From contig NZ_JBIBGL010000013.1 in the NCBI RefSeq assembly GCF_042956465.1, positions 248,001 through 312,000 of the forward strand: a stretch of DNA of 64,000 bases, read 5' to 3'. The notes under the pieces are model-generated. The model saw nothing but the letters and a program-made list of their open reading frames with translations, had not been told where the DNA came from and did no database searches. Numbering within the stretch: position 1 is the stretch's first letter; every line of letters begins with the position of its first letter. The stretch is from Embleya sp042956465 (GTDB taxonomy: Bacteria; Actinomycetota; Actinomycetes; Streptomycetales; Streptomycetaceae). The position numbers and the translations under genes were made by a program. Of this stretch, positions 24,601 to 31,154 are shown piece after piece.

Positions 24601-25609
24601 CGGTCGCGGCGGCCCAGGTGAGCCGGATCTGCCCCGGGGCCGGCTGGGTGTAGGCCAGTGCGGTGGGCGCGGTGGGGGGTCGGGTGTCGCCGGTGGTCGG
24701 GCCGTAGATCTCGAATTCGGACACCTGGGCGGCGGGCCAACCGGTGTTGGCGGTGACCCGGACGCGCAGGTATCGGGTGGTCACCGGGTCGAAGGCGAGC
24801 GTGACGGTGTTGTCGGCTGCCGGGTCGAAGACCCGATCGGCCGAGGCGAGGACGTCGGTGTAGGTCGTCCCGTCGGTGCTGCCCTGGAGGGAGAGCGTCT
24901 GGGTCCGGCGCTCCCAGCCGGCGGGCAGCTTGAGCACCACCCTGTTCACCGGGATCGATGCCCCGAGGTCGGCCCGGATCCATTGCGGCAGCGCGTTGTT
25001 GGTGCTCTCCCAGTAGCTCGCCTGTGCGCCGTCGCCGGCATTGGCGGCGGTGTAGGGCGAGTCGGCGCTGCTCGCGGTCAGGGTTTTGCCGAGGGCGAGG
25101 TTGGTGGACGACTCGGCTGCGGTCTCCACGTCGAGTTCGGCCAGTTGTGCGGCGGATGCCTTGCTGTTCGCGGTGATGTCGAGCCGGACGAACCTGGCCA
25201 GGGTGGCCGGGAAGCGGATCCGGACGGTGTTCGCCGAGGCGGGTTCGAAGGTGTAGGTCGCCCGGCCGACGACGGTCTTGAAGCTCGCGCCGTCCTCGCT
25301 GCCCTGCACGGCCAGCGTCTGACTGCGCGCGGCCCAGTGGCGGGGCAGCTTGAGCACCACACCGTCGATCCGGGTGCTGCGCCCTCGGTCGACCTGGACG
25401 GCCTGGGGGAACGCCGTGCCGGCGCCCTGCCAGTAGGTCTCCTGGTCGCCGTCGGCTACGGCGGTGACGGCGGAACTGGCGCTCCGGGGCCGCCCGGCGG
25501 CTGTGGCCGACGTGGTGGCGCCGGCGGGCCCGACGGCTACGGCCAGCGCCAGTAGGCCGGTTGCGAGTGTGGTGATGGCCGATCTCGGTGCCGGTGGTTT
25601 CGTCCTCAT
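21623..25609 (-). CDS. Secreted GH87-type alpha-1,3-glucanase (mycodextranase family), multidomain
   Basis: 1328 residues from ATG 25609 behind AGAGGAT. A Sec signal peptide (positive start, ITTLATGLLALAVAVG core, cleavage near AGA/ATA about residue 30-37) precedes, in order: two F5/8 C-type discoidin domains (about 40-165 and 170-300), an Fn3 domain (about 310-395), a third discoidin domain (about 400-540), two CARDB-type domains (about 544-650 and 656-770), a carbohydrate-binding module beginning YDMYEAEDGVLAGG (about 780-925) and a right-handed beta-helix (about 936-1328). In the helix the Asp of FADGVNM and the DD of STGDDSF are 23 and 24 residues apart, the spacing I recall for the catalytic aspartates of characterised GH87 enzymes. 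Predicted to hydrolyse alpha-1,3-glucan, for example in fungal walls. Confidence 0.85.
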   Translation of the reverse strand: MRTKPPAPRSAITTLATGLLALAVAVGPAGATTSATAAGRPRSASSAVTAVADGDQETYWQGAGTAFPQAVQVDRGRSTRIDGVVLKLPRHWAARSQTLAVQGSEDGASFKTVVGRATYTFEPASANTVRIRFPATLARFVRLDITANSKASAAQLAELDVETAAESSTNLALGKTLTASSADSPYTAANAGDGAQASYWESTNNALPQWIRADLGASIPVNRVVLKLPAGWERRTQTLSLQGSTDGTTYTDVLASADRVFDPAADNTVTLAFDPVTTRYLRVRVTANTGWPAAQVSEFEIYGPTTGDTRPPTAPTALAYTQPAPGQIRLTWAAATDDVGVTGYDVYADGVLRGTVAGSVRSYTDTQPDTATVSYHVVARDAAGNSSPNSDTVTRTGTGGGTNLAVGKPITASSTTQNFVAANANDGRTNTYWEGNDYPDTLTVALGSNADVSAVVVRLDPDPVWGPRTQTIEVLGREQSAGAFGTLAPAAVRNFAPGSGGNAVTIPVTGRVADLRLRITTNSGVPGGQVAEFQVIGVPAPNPDLTVTALTASPAAPVESDPITLSATVRNIGPVAAGATTVDLYLDGTLAGTARVGALAAGDHTTVSATIGTRPAGSYTPSARVDQANTVIEQNEADNAYTAPGPVLVTPVPSSDLVASAVEWTPDSPAAGNPVAFTVTLRNQGTVATASGAHPVTLTVTDAAGASVRTLTGTYTGVLAPGTSTPRIPLGSWPAADGTYTVTTVIAPDATELPVKQGNNTSTRPLFVGRGAHLPYDMYEAEDGVLAGGAAVVGPNRVIGDPAGEASGRRAVTLNSTGSSVEFTARADTNTLVTRFSIPDAPGGGGIDATLDLYVDGTFRRAVNLTSKYAWLYGNEAGPGNSPGAGGPRHIYDEANVMLGTTVRAGSRIKLQKNAANTTTYAIDFVNLEQVAPIANPNPATYAVPAGFSQQDVQNALDRVRMDPTGTLVGVYLPPGTYPTASKFQVYGKAVRVVGAGPWFTRFEAPTTQENTDVGFRAEASANGSSFTGFAYFGNYTSRIDGPGKVFDFANVSNILIDNVWNEHTVCLYWGANTDGITIRNTRIRDTFADGVNMTNGSTDNHLDNIEARSTGDDSFALFSAIDAGGADEKNNVYENLTSMLTWRAAGVAVYGGYANTFRNIRIADTLVYSGITISSLDFNYPMNGFGTEPTAFENISIVRAGGHFWNGQVFPAIWLFSASKIFQGIRVSDVDIVDPTYGGIMFQTNYVGGRPQFPVADTVFTDISITGAHRSGDAHDAKSGFGIWANELPEPGQGPAVGSVTFNGLRMSDNVQNIRNTTSTFTITINP

Positions 25610-25712
25610 CGCAATCCTCTGTTCTGTTCGCTCGCGGGGGAGGGGACGTGCCCGGGAGGTTCGATTCGGAGGTTGGCTTGTCGGGAGGTTCGATCCGAAG
25701 GCTCGTCCGGGA

Positions 25713-25747
25713 GGTCCCGGGGTCCCGGAGGTCCCGGAGGTCCCGGA
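25713..25747. repeat. 9-bp tandem repeat GGTCCCGGA
   Basis: Three perfect tandem copies (25721-25729, 25730-25738, 25739-25747) preceded by an 8-base partial copy (25713-25720). Related GGAGGTTCG units flank it on both sides. It lies about 105-140 bp upstream of the glucanase ATG, so it is in its probable 5' UTR or promoter. Confidence 0.85.
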
Positions 25748-26186
25748 GGTTCGAGGGTTCGGGAGGTTCGGTCGGGCGGTGTGTTCCGGAGGTTCGGAGC
25801 GCGCGGTGGTCCGTCCCGGGGCCGGGCAGGCCGGAGACCGGGTCGGCGTGTGGGCGACCGTTCGCAGGGGTGGCGAGGCGAAGCCGGACGTGCACCCGCC
25901 GGCCGGTGGGATCGCGCCGGGGGATCGGCGTGTTCGCGTCACGGATCGGAATTTGCGGACTGGCGCCGGTAGTTCCCAAGGATCTGTGAGGTTTTTGCAG
26001 TGACCGAGATCAGAGTTGCAGACGTGTTTCGAACCCGTCAACGCTCGGGACCCCGCGGGATCCCGGCGCGGGGCGGGCACCGGGGATCGCCCTGCGCGCG
26101 CTGTCGCCGCTTGCGTTGCGGTCGGCGGGCGACGGTGCTGGCCGGCGCGTCGCGGCAGGCCGAAGGCACGGCGAAGTCGCAAGTGA

Positions 26187-26204
26187 CGGCGCAATTTTGC
26201 GCCG
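26187..26204. promoter_or_regulatory. Inverted repeat CGGCGCAA-TT-TTGCGCCG
   Basis: A perfect 8-bp inverted repeat with a 2-bp centre, in a locally AT-richer island. There is no T tract on either strand, so a regulator site is more likely than a terminator. It lies about 180 bp past the StyA-like gene stop and 580 bp upstream of the glucanase start. Confidence 0.45.
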
Positions 26205-26385
26205 AAATTACATGCCGGTACGGGCGCCCGGCGGCCTGCTGCCGGTCGGGCGAGCCGGCGGGACGGGCATGCGTCGAAGCGGCCGGTGACACCTCGGCCG
26301 ACGCGGCGCGCGAGGGGTCACCGGCTCCACCGTCGTCCGGTCGCCGCTCGGCGTGTGGTCGACGGGTCGGCGCGGAGAGGCCGGC

Positions 26386-27615
26386 CTACAGCGCGCCCAC
26401 CTTCGTCAGGAACGCCATCGTCTTCTCCGGGTCGTACATGAACTCCTCGAACTCCACCGGGTTGTCGAAGGCGCTCATCACCGCGTCGCATACGGCCGGG
26501 CAGGTGTTGCCCGCGCCCATCAACATCTGCACGTGCTCCGGGGGCACGCCCAGGAGCGAGGTGGAGAACTTGACGCCGTGTCGGGCGCGGGACCAGAACG
26601 CGTCGAACACCGATTGCATCCAGGCGGCGTCGAACGGGCGATCGCCACGCGCGACGATCTCGTTCAGATATAGGTCGGCGGCCCGCGCGGCGTTGTTGGA
26701 ACCCTGGCCGCTGATCGGGTCGTTGGTGACCAGGACGTCTCCGATGCCCAACGCGATCCCACCTGAGGGGAGTTCGGCGATCGGCTTGCGCACGATGGGG
26801 GCGAAGCCGCCGCTGAGCACGCACATCGGGTCGGTGAGTTCGGCGCGGCTGATCCGGTCGTAATCCCACGGCGCGAACTGCCGGACCAGGTCCCGCATCA
26901 CCGCCCAGTGGGTGTCCGGGTCGCGCACGTCGCGGAACACGTCGAGCGGGCCGCCGGGCACGGCTTCGAGCAGGATGATGTCGCACGGGCCGGTCAGCGT
27001 CAGGCCCGGGAACATGATGATCTCGCCGATTCCGGGTATCGCGTTGACGTGCAGCGCGTCGTAGCCGACCTCGGGGCGCGGTGTCGCGCCGTGGAAGTAT
27101 GAAACAGCCAACTGCCGTTGTGGGGTGGTGAATTGGGATCGGTCGTGATCCCGGTCGAACATCGACACCAGTTCGCCCTTGCCGGCGGCGACCACGACCA
27201 GGTCGTAGTTGCGGGTGTACCAGTCGATGTCGGAGACCGCGACCGGATGCACCACCAGGTTGCCGCCGCGGGTCACGAACAGGTCCATCCACGCGGGCAT
27301 CTTCATCCGCTGGTCGACCGACTGCGCGCCACCCAGGTCGCCCAGCCAGTTCACCACCGGCGTGCCGTCCGGGCCGGGGATGGTGAACCCGGCCCGGGGA
27401 ATCGGCGGTACCCGACCGGACCACAGGTCCAGGCCGTGCGGCTGCTCCAGCGCGATCGTCGACGGCATCATGATCTGCGTCGAGGTCACCCGCCCGGCGC
27501 GGATCTCGTCGGGCGTCCGCTCGGTCATCACGGTCACGTCGTAGCCGTGGGCCAGCAACCCCAGGCCGAGTTGGAGCCCGGATTGGCCGGCACCGACGAT
27601 GAGGATCCTGCGCAT
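26386..27615 (-). CDS. StyA-like FAD-dependent styrene/indole monooxygenase family protein
   Basis: 409 residues from ATG 27615. The N-terminal dinucleotide-binding motif GAGQSGLQLGLGLLAHGYDV is followed by TERTPDEIRAGRVTSTQIMM, closely resembling the start of the styrene monooxygenase oxygenase subunit (StyA: VDVTVYTDRKPDE...). Near residue 300 the GDVLVTNDPISGQGSNNAARAAD segment gives the FAD ribityl contact. StyA-type enzymes use FADH2 delivered by a separate flavin reductase (StyB) to epoxidise styrene or indole. No StyB-like gene is adjacent, so reduced flavin must come from elsewhere. It precedes no coupled gene, but the DUF7064-like gene upstream is on the same strand. The substrate is unknown. 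Confidence 0.85.
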   Translation of the reverse strand: MRRILIVGAGQSGLQLGLGLLAHGYDVTVMTERTPDEIRAGRVTSTQIMMPSTIALEQPHGLDLWSGRVPPIPRAGFTIPGPDGTPVVNWLGDLGGAQSVDQRMKMPAWMDLFVTRGGNLVVHPVAVSDIDWYTRNYDLVVVAAGKGELVSMFDRDHDRSQFTTPQRQLAVSYFHGATPRPEVGYDALHVNAIPGIGEIIMFPGLTLTGPCDIILLEAVPGGPLDVFRDVRDPDTHWAVMRDLVRQFAPWDYDRISRAELTDPMCVLSGGFAPIVRKPIAELPSGGIALGIGDVLVTNDPISGQGSNNAARAADLYLNEIVARGDRPFDAAWMQSVFDAFWSRARHGVKFSTSLLGVPPEHVQMLMGAGNTCPAVCDAVMSAFDNPVEFEEFMYDPEKTMAFLTKVGAL

Positions 27616-27828
27616 GGCTGACGTCCCTTCCCCTGATCAAGGTCGACAGCATCGTATGGCTCGCGCTGCGTGTTCAGCGGTGTACCGACCGAGAAAGAAA
27701 CCGCGGCCCACCGCGGCGTGTTCGACACCGGGCAGCAGCGCCACCGCACACCCGACCACCGCGCACCGGCACCACCCACGCACCCGAGGCCGCGCGCCCG
27801 ACAACCGCGCAAGGGCCGCCGCCGCGCC

Positions 27829-28986
27829 CTACATGAACGAGGACTCCGCCGTGAGCCCCAGGGCCGGGTCCGCGCCCGTCACGATCGGCTGGCAGTTGCC
27901 CCAGCCGACCCCGCCGCCGACCGGGTCGGTCACCCGGACCACCGTGTCCCGGATCTGGTGCAGCCGGCGGGCCTGTTCGGGGGTCGAGCAGTCCGCGATC
28001 CGCTCGCCCTCCACGTGCAGGTCGCCGCGCCACTCGCCGTGGTGTCGGCCGTCCAGACCGAAGTACAGTCCCGCGCCGAGGTGGAAGCCGGTCGCCGAGA
28101 CCACTTCCACCTCCAGCGGCCGGGCCGAACCGTCCGCCATCGTCGCGTGCAACTTCCCGCCGCGCAGCCGCCGGTTGGCCGGGTCGTAGCTCAAGTCCGG
28201 TACCAGGTCCGCCCATTCGTCCACCCGGCCGTCGGGGTGCTCCACCCCGCCCATCACCCGCTTCTGCGCGAAGCCGGGCCCACTGGTGATCTGGTAGTGC
28301 AGGAACAGCGCGTACCGACTGCCGTCTTGGCGCTCCATCAGGATGGGCGCCCAGATCATCCGGAACGACATCGACGCGGGCATCCCGGCCGGCTCCAGGT
28401 CGGCCGCGGGCGCACCCACGTCGTAGCGGGTGCCCCACGAGTGGTCCCGCGTGGACACCCACGTGTCGGGCGTGATCCCGGTGCGCTCGCCGTCCACTTC
28501 GACCCAGCCCGACGCCACCCCGGTCTGGTGATAGCGCACCAGGTCGGCGGTGGTGCGATAGGCGCGCCGGTTGTGCGTGCGGTCCTCGCAGACCGCCGGG
28601 ACGACCGCCTCGAAGGTCCAGTCGAAGGCGATCGGCTGGGCCTCGTTCGCCTCCAGCACGAAGCGCACCACTCGGAGCGGCTCGACCACCTCGTAGCGGA
28701 TCGGCCCCACCGTCGTGGTGTGCGGTGCGGGCGACAACCGGCGCGAGGCGCGCACGGTGAGCTGCTCGACGCCGCGCGAGACGCCCGCGTAGCCGTCCAT
28801 CACGTTGCGGTTCGTGTACTTGCCCAGCCCGAAGCCCAGTTGCAGGCTGCCGTCCCGGGCCGCGGCCATCGCGCAGACCTTCTCGGTCCACGACGGGTCG
28901 GTGGTGGCCACCGTCGCGAACGTCTCGGCGACCTGGTGATGAAAGCCTTCGTCGGCCGCGGTGAGCGGCCCGATCGGGTTGGTCAC
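27829..28986 (-). CDS. DUF7064/CrtC-like beta-barrel protein
   Basis: 385 residues from GTG 28986, 5 nt after GGAGG. The sequence is beta-rich and contains RDHSWGTRYDVG, a motif shared as RDRSWGPRSQFG with the protein at 46461-47411; both resemble a lipocalin-like, hydroxyneurosporene-synthase/AttH-type fold often annotated DUF7064. Members occur in actinobacterial steroid, terpenoid or acyl-CoA degradation neighbourhoods, without a settled function. Here it lies between a StyA-like monooxygenase and a divergent CoA transferase, consistent with a small catabolic or tailoring group. The family call is from memory and moderate in certainty. Confidence 0.65.
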   Translation of the reverse strand: MTNPIGPLTAADEGFHHQVAETFATVATTDPSWTEKVCAMAAARDGSLQLGFGLGKYTNRNVMDGYAGVSRGVEQLTVRASRRLSPAPHTTTVGPIRYEVVEPLRVVRFVLEANEAQPIAFDWTFEAVVPAVCEDRTHNRRAYRTTADLVRYHQTGVASGWVEVDGERTGITPDTWVSTRDHSWGTRYDVGAPAADLEPAGMPASMSFRMIWAPILMERQDGSRYALFLHYQITSGPGFAQKRVMGGVEHPDGRVDEWADLVPDLSYDPANRRLRGGKLHATMADGSARPLEVEVVSATGFHLGAGLYFGLDGRHHGEWRGDLHVEGERIADCSTPEQARRLHQIRDTVVRVTDPVGGGVGWGNCQPIVTGADPALGLTAESSFM

Positions 28987-29161
28987 GAATCCTCCGTCGA
29001 TCGGCGTCGAGTCCCGAGTACCGGGACGCTGCCGGATTCTCCGCCGACCCTCGCCAACAGACCAGAGCCTTGACCTGTGAGAGAGAACCTGTTTTCGTCA
29101 TCCGGGGCAGCCGAGCCGTCGGATGCCGTCGCGCCAGCGACATCGGAGGGGGAGCGGCAGC
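28987..29161. promoter_or_regulatory. Divergent promoter region, DUF7064-like/CoA transferase
   Basis: About 175 bp between divergent starts. TTGACC (29070-29075) could be a -35 element on the + strand, but no good -10 follows at the right spacing. Ribosome sites are visible on both sides (GGAGGGGG for the + gene). Confidence 0.35.
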
Positions 29162-30364
29162 ATGGAACGTGTTCCGATCGACGGGCCCCTTGCCGGCCTG
29201 CGCATCGTGGACCTGTCCACGGCCGCGACCGGTCCGTACGCGGTGACCCTGCTCGCCGATCAGGGCGCCGACGTGATCAAGGTCGAACGACCCGGGATCG
29301 GCGACATCTCCCGCTGGATCGGCACGGCGACGACCGGGGGCATCAGCGCGCTCTACCAGATGTGCAACCGCGGCAAGCGCTGCGTCGGGGTGGACCTGCG
29401 CACCGAGCGGGGTCGCGACCTGGTGCGCACCCTGATTGCCCGAGCCGACGTGGTGGTGCAGAACTGGCGGCCCGGTGTGGCCGAACGGCTCGGCCTGGGC
29501 TACGCCGACGTGCGTCGCGACGATCTCGTCTACTGCTCGATCTCCGGCTTCGGGGCACACGGGCCGTATGCCGGCAAAGGCGCCTACGACACGGTGATCC
29601 AGGCGTACGGAGGGGTCGCCGAGAACCAGAAGGACCCGGACACCGGCCGCCCGAGGTTCTCCAACCAGGCCCTCGCCGACAAGGTCACCGCCCTCACCGC
29701 CGCGCAGGCGATCACCGCGGCGCTGTACGCACGCGAGCGCGGGCGCGGCGGCCAGCACCTCGAACTGTCCATGCTGGATGCGGTGATCTCGTTCATGTGG
29801 GTCGACTCGGCCGGCAACGACGTGCTGCGCGACGGCGACGGCAGCCAACCCGGCAGCTTCGTCGCGGACGTACGCCCGTACGCCTTTCTGGACGGCTGGG
29901 GCATCGCCACGCCCACCTCGGACGCGGACTTCGCCGGGATGTGTCGTGCGTTCGGCGTCGAGGGGTACGACGACCCGCGGGTGGCCACGATCGCCGAACG
30001 CCGGCGCAACCGCGAGGTCGGCCACGCGCTGGTGACCCGCTGCCACGAGGCCGCGACCGGGCTCACCGTCGCCGAGGGCATCGCCCGCCTGGAGGCGGAG
30101 AACGTGCCCTGCGGGATCGTGCTGGGGCCCGGTGACCTGGCCGGCGATCCGCACATCGCCGCCGTGGGGGTGCTGGAGGACGACGTGCATCCGACCGCGG
30201 GGCGGCTGCGGCAGCCGCGACACCCGACGTTGTTCGGCGGTACGCCCGGGCGGCTGGGTGCACCGGCTCCCACGCTCGGGGCCGACACGGATGCGATCCT
30301 CGCCGACCTGGGCCTCGACCCGGATCAGGTGGCGGAGCTGAGGGCGGCCAAGGTCGTTTGTTAG
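29162..30364 (+). CDS. Class III (CaiB/BaiF) CoA transferase
   Basis: 400 residues from ATG 29162 behind GGAGGGGGA. It shows the family's hallmarks: GPLAGLRIVDLSTAATGPYAVTLLADQGADVIKVE at the start, CNRGKRCVGVDLR, a SISGFGAHGPYAGKGAYDTVIQAYGG segment, and the probable catalytic Asp in ELSMLDAVISF. These enzymes move CoA between acyl-CoAs and free acids, often at the entry to carnitine, bile-acid, steroid or aromatic degradation. Its place next to DUF7064-like and StyA-like genes suggests CoA activation of a product or substrate of that group; this is inference. Confidence 0.93.
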   Translation: MERVPIDGPLAGLRIVDLSTAATGPYAVTLLADQGADVIKVERPGIGDISRWIGTATTGGISALYQMCNRGKRCVGVDLRTERGRDLVRTLIARADVVVQNWRPGVAERLGLGYADVRRDDLVYCSISGFGAHGPYAGKGAYDTVIQAYGGVAENQKDPDTGRPRFSNQALADKVTALTAAQAITAALYARERGRGGQHLELSMLDAVISFMWVDSAGNDVLRDGDGSQPGSFVADVRPYAFLDGWGIATPTSDADFAGMCRAFGVEGYDDPRVATIAERRRNREVGHALVTRCHEAATGLTVAEGIARLEAENVPCGIVLGPGDLAGDPHIAAVGVLEDDVHPTAGRLRQPRHPTLFGGTPGRLGAPAPTLGADTDAILADLGLDPDQVAELRAAKVVC

Positions 30365-30557
30365 GGCCTGCGGGCGGCTGCCGGGGCCTTGTTGCTCCGA
30401 CCGCCGATGGGCGGCCGGCCGGGGTCGGCAGAGTCGTCGGCCGCGGTGTTCGAGTGGCTTGCGGCCCGTGTGTCCCCAAGCGCCGGACGGGCCGAATTCG
30501 GTGAGCCCGGGCTTGTCGGCTGCGGTTGTTCTCGAACGCCCGGCGGTCCGGGTTGTT

Positions 30558-31004
30558 TCAGGGGCGCATGACCGTCCACTGCTCTCTGGCGCTCCAGCCC
30601 GAGTCGTGGCCCTGGGCGTCCTGCACTCGGACGCTCCAGTAGTACGTCACTCCCTGCTCGACGCGGAGGCCGGAGGGGCGGAGGCCGGTGTGCTCGGTGG
30701 AGTGCACCACGCCGCTGTCCCAGGTGTTGGGGTCCACGCCGCCGTCGGTCACCGTGTCGACGGCGTGCGGGTCGGTCGAGACGACCAGGCGGTATGTGCG
30801 CTGTGGGTGGATCCGGCCGCCCAGACGGACCGTCCAGCCGATTCCGTCGGGATCCGCTTCCGGGTTGTGCGGCGGCGCGACCGCGGTCAGCGTGGCGGGT
30901 CGCGAGGGGCTCGCCGTGCACCCGAGGAGGGTCCCGGTCGACGCCAGGCCCAGGAGAACCACGAGGCCCATCCGACCCGCTCGTCGTACCGGCCTCACGC
31001 GCAC
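30558..31004 (-). CDS. Small lipoprotein with fibronectin-like domain
   Basis: About 148 residues. A basic n-region, the hydrophobic GLVVLLGLASTG and the lipobox TLLGC mark it as a lipoprotein attached outside the membrane. The mature part has a beta-sandwich, Fn3-like pattern (WTVRLGGRIHPQRTYRLVVS, WDSGVVHSTEHTGLR, YYWSVRVQD, WSAREQWTV), similar to the substrate-binding domain found in front of glycoside hydrolases. The start is uncertain: GTG 31004 is chosen, a TTG at 31022 and other GTGs are possible. Function unknown. Confidence 0.7.
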   Translation of the reverse strand: MRVRPVRRAGRMGLVVLLGLASTGTLLGCTASPSRPATLTAVAPPHNPEADPDGIGWTVRLGGRIHPQRTYRLVVSTDPHAVDTVTDGGVDPNTWDSGVVHSTEHTGLRPSGLRVEQGVTYYWSVRVQDAQGHDSGWSAREQWTVMRP

Positions 31005-31045
31005 CCCTGTCCCCGATGGCAAATGATCCCGGTGACCCTACGGAT

Positions 31046-31059
31046 GTGACACGCGTCAC
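31046..31059. promoter_or_regulatory. Palindrome GTGAC-ACGC-GTCAC in a divergent region
   Basis: A perfect 5-bp inverted repeat with a 4-bp spacer, lying between the divergent lipoprotein and helicase genes. It could be an operator for either; no regulator can be assigned. Confidence 0.3.
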
Positions 31060-31154
31060 CGGAAGTGCTCCGGCCGCGGTGTACGGGACGCGCGCGCACC
31101 GGCGGAATCCGGGTTGCGTCCGGGCGCGGGCTCGCGAGCAGGCAGGATAGACGG

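Larger units (their letters stand above)
25610..26385. other. Gene-free region upstream of the glucanase
   Basis: About 775 bp with no coding sequence I can support. It holds a 9-bp tandem repeat (25713-25747) within a wider GGAGGTTCG-rich stretch, and an 8-bp inverted repeat near 26187-26204 in a short AT-richer island. The glucanase promoter should lie here. Confidence 0.5.

Noticed and set aside
21782..25555. Long + strand open frame opposite the glucanase gene
   Set aside because: Its composition (Gly/Arg/Val-rich, no domains) is that of an antisense shadow; the minus-strand protein has a signal peptide and recognisable domains throughout.
26000..26863. Possible + strand gene between the glucanase and StyA-like genes
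   Set aside because: No ribosome site, Arg/Ala/Pro-rich translation, and its second half is antisense to the StyA-like gene.
29070..29100. TTGACC as the -35 of the CoA transferase promoter
   Set aside because: No acceptable -10 hexamer lies 16-19 bp downstream, so it is noted only as a possibility.
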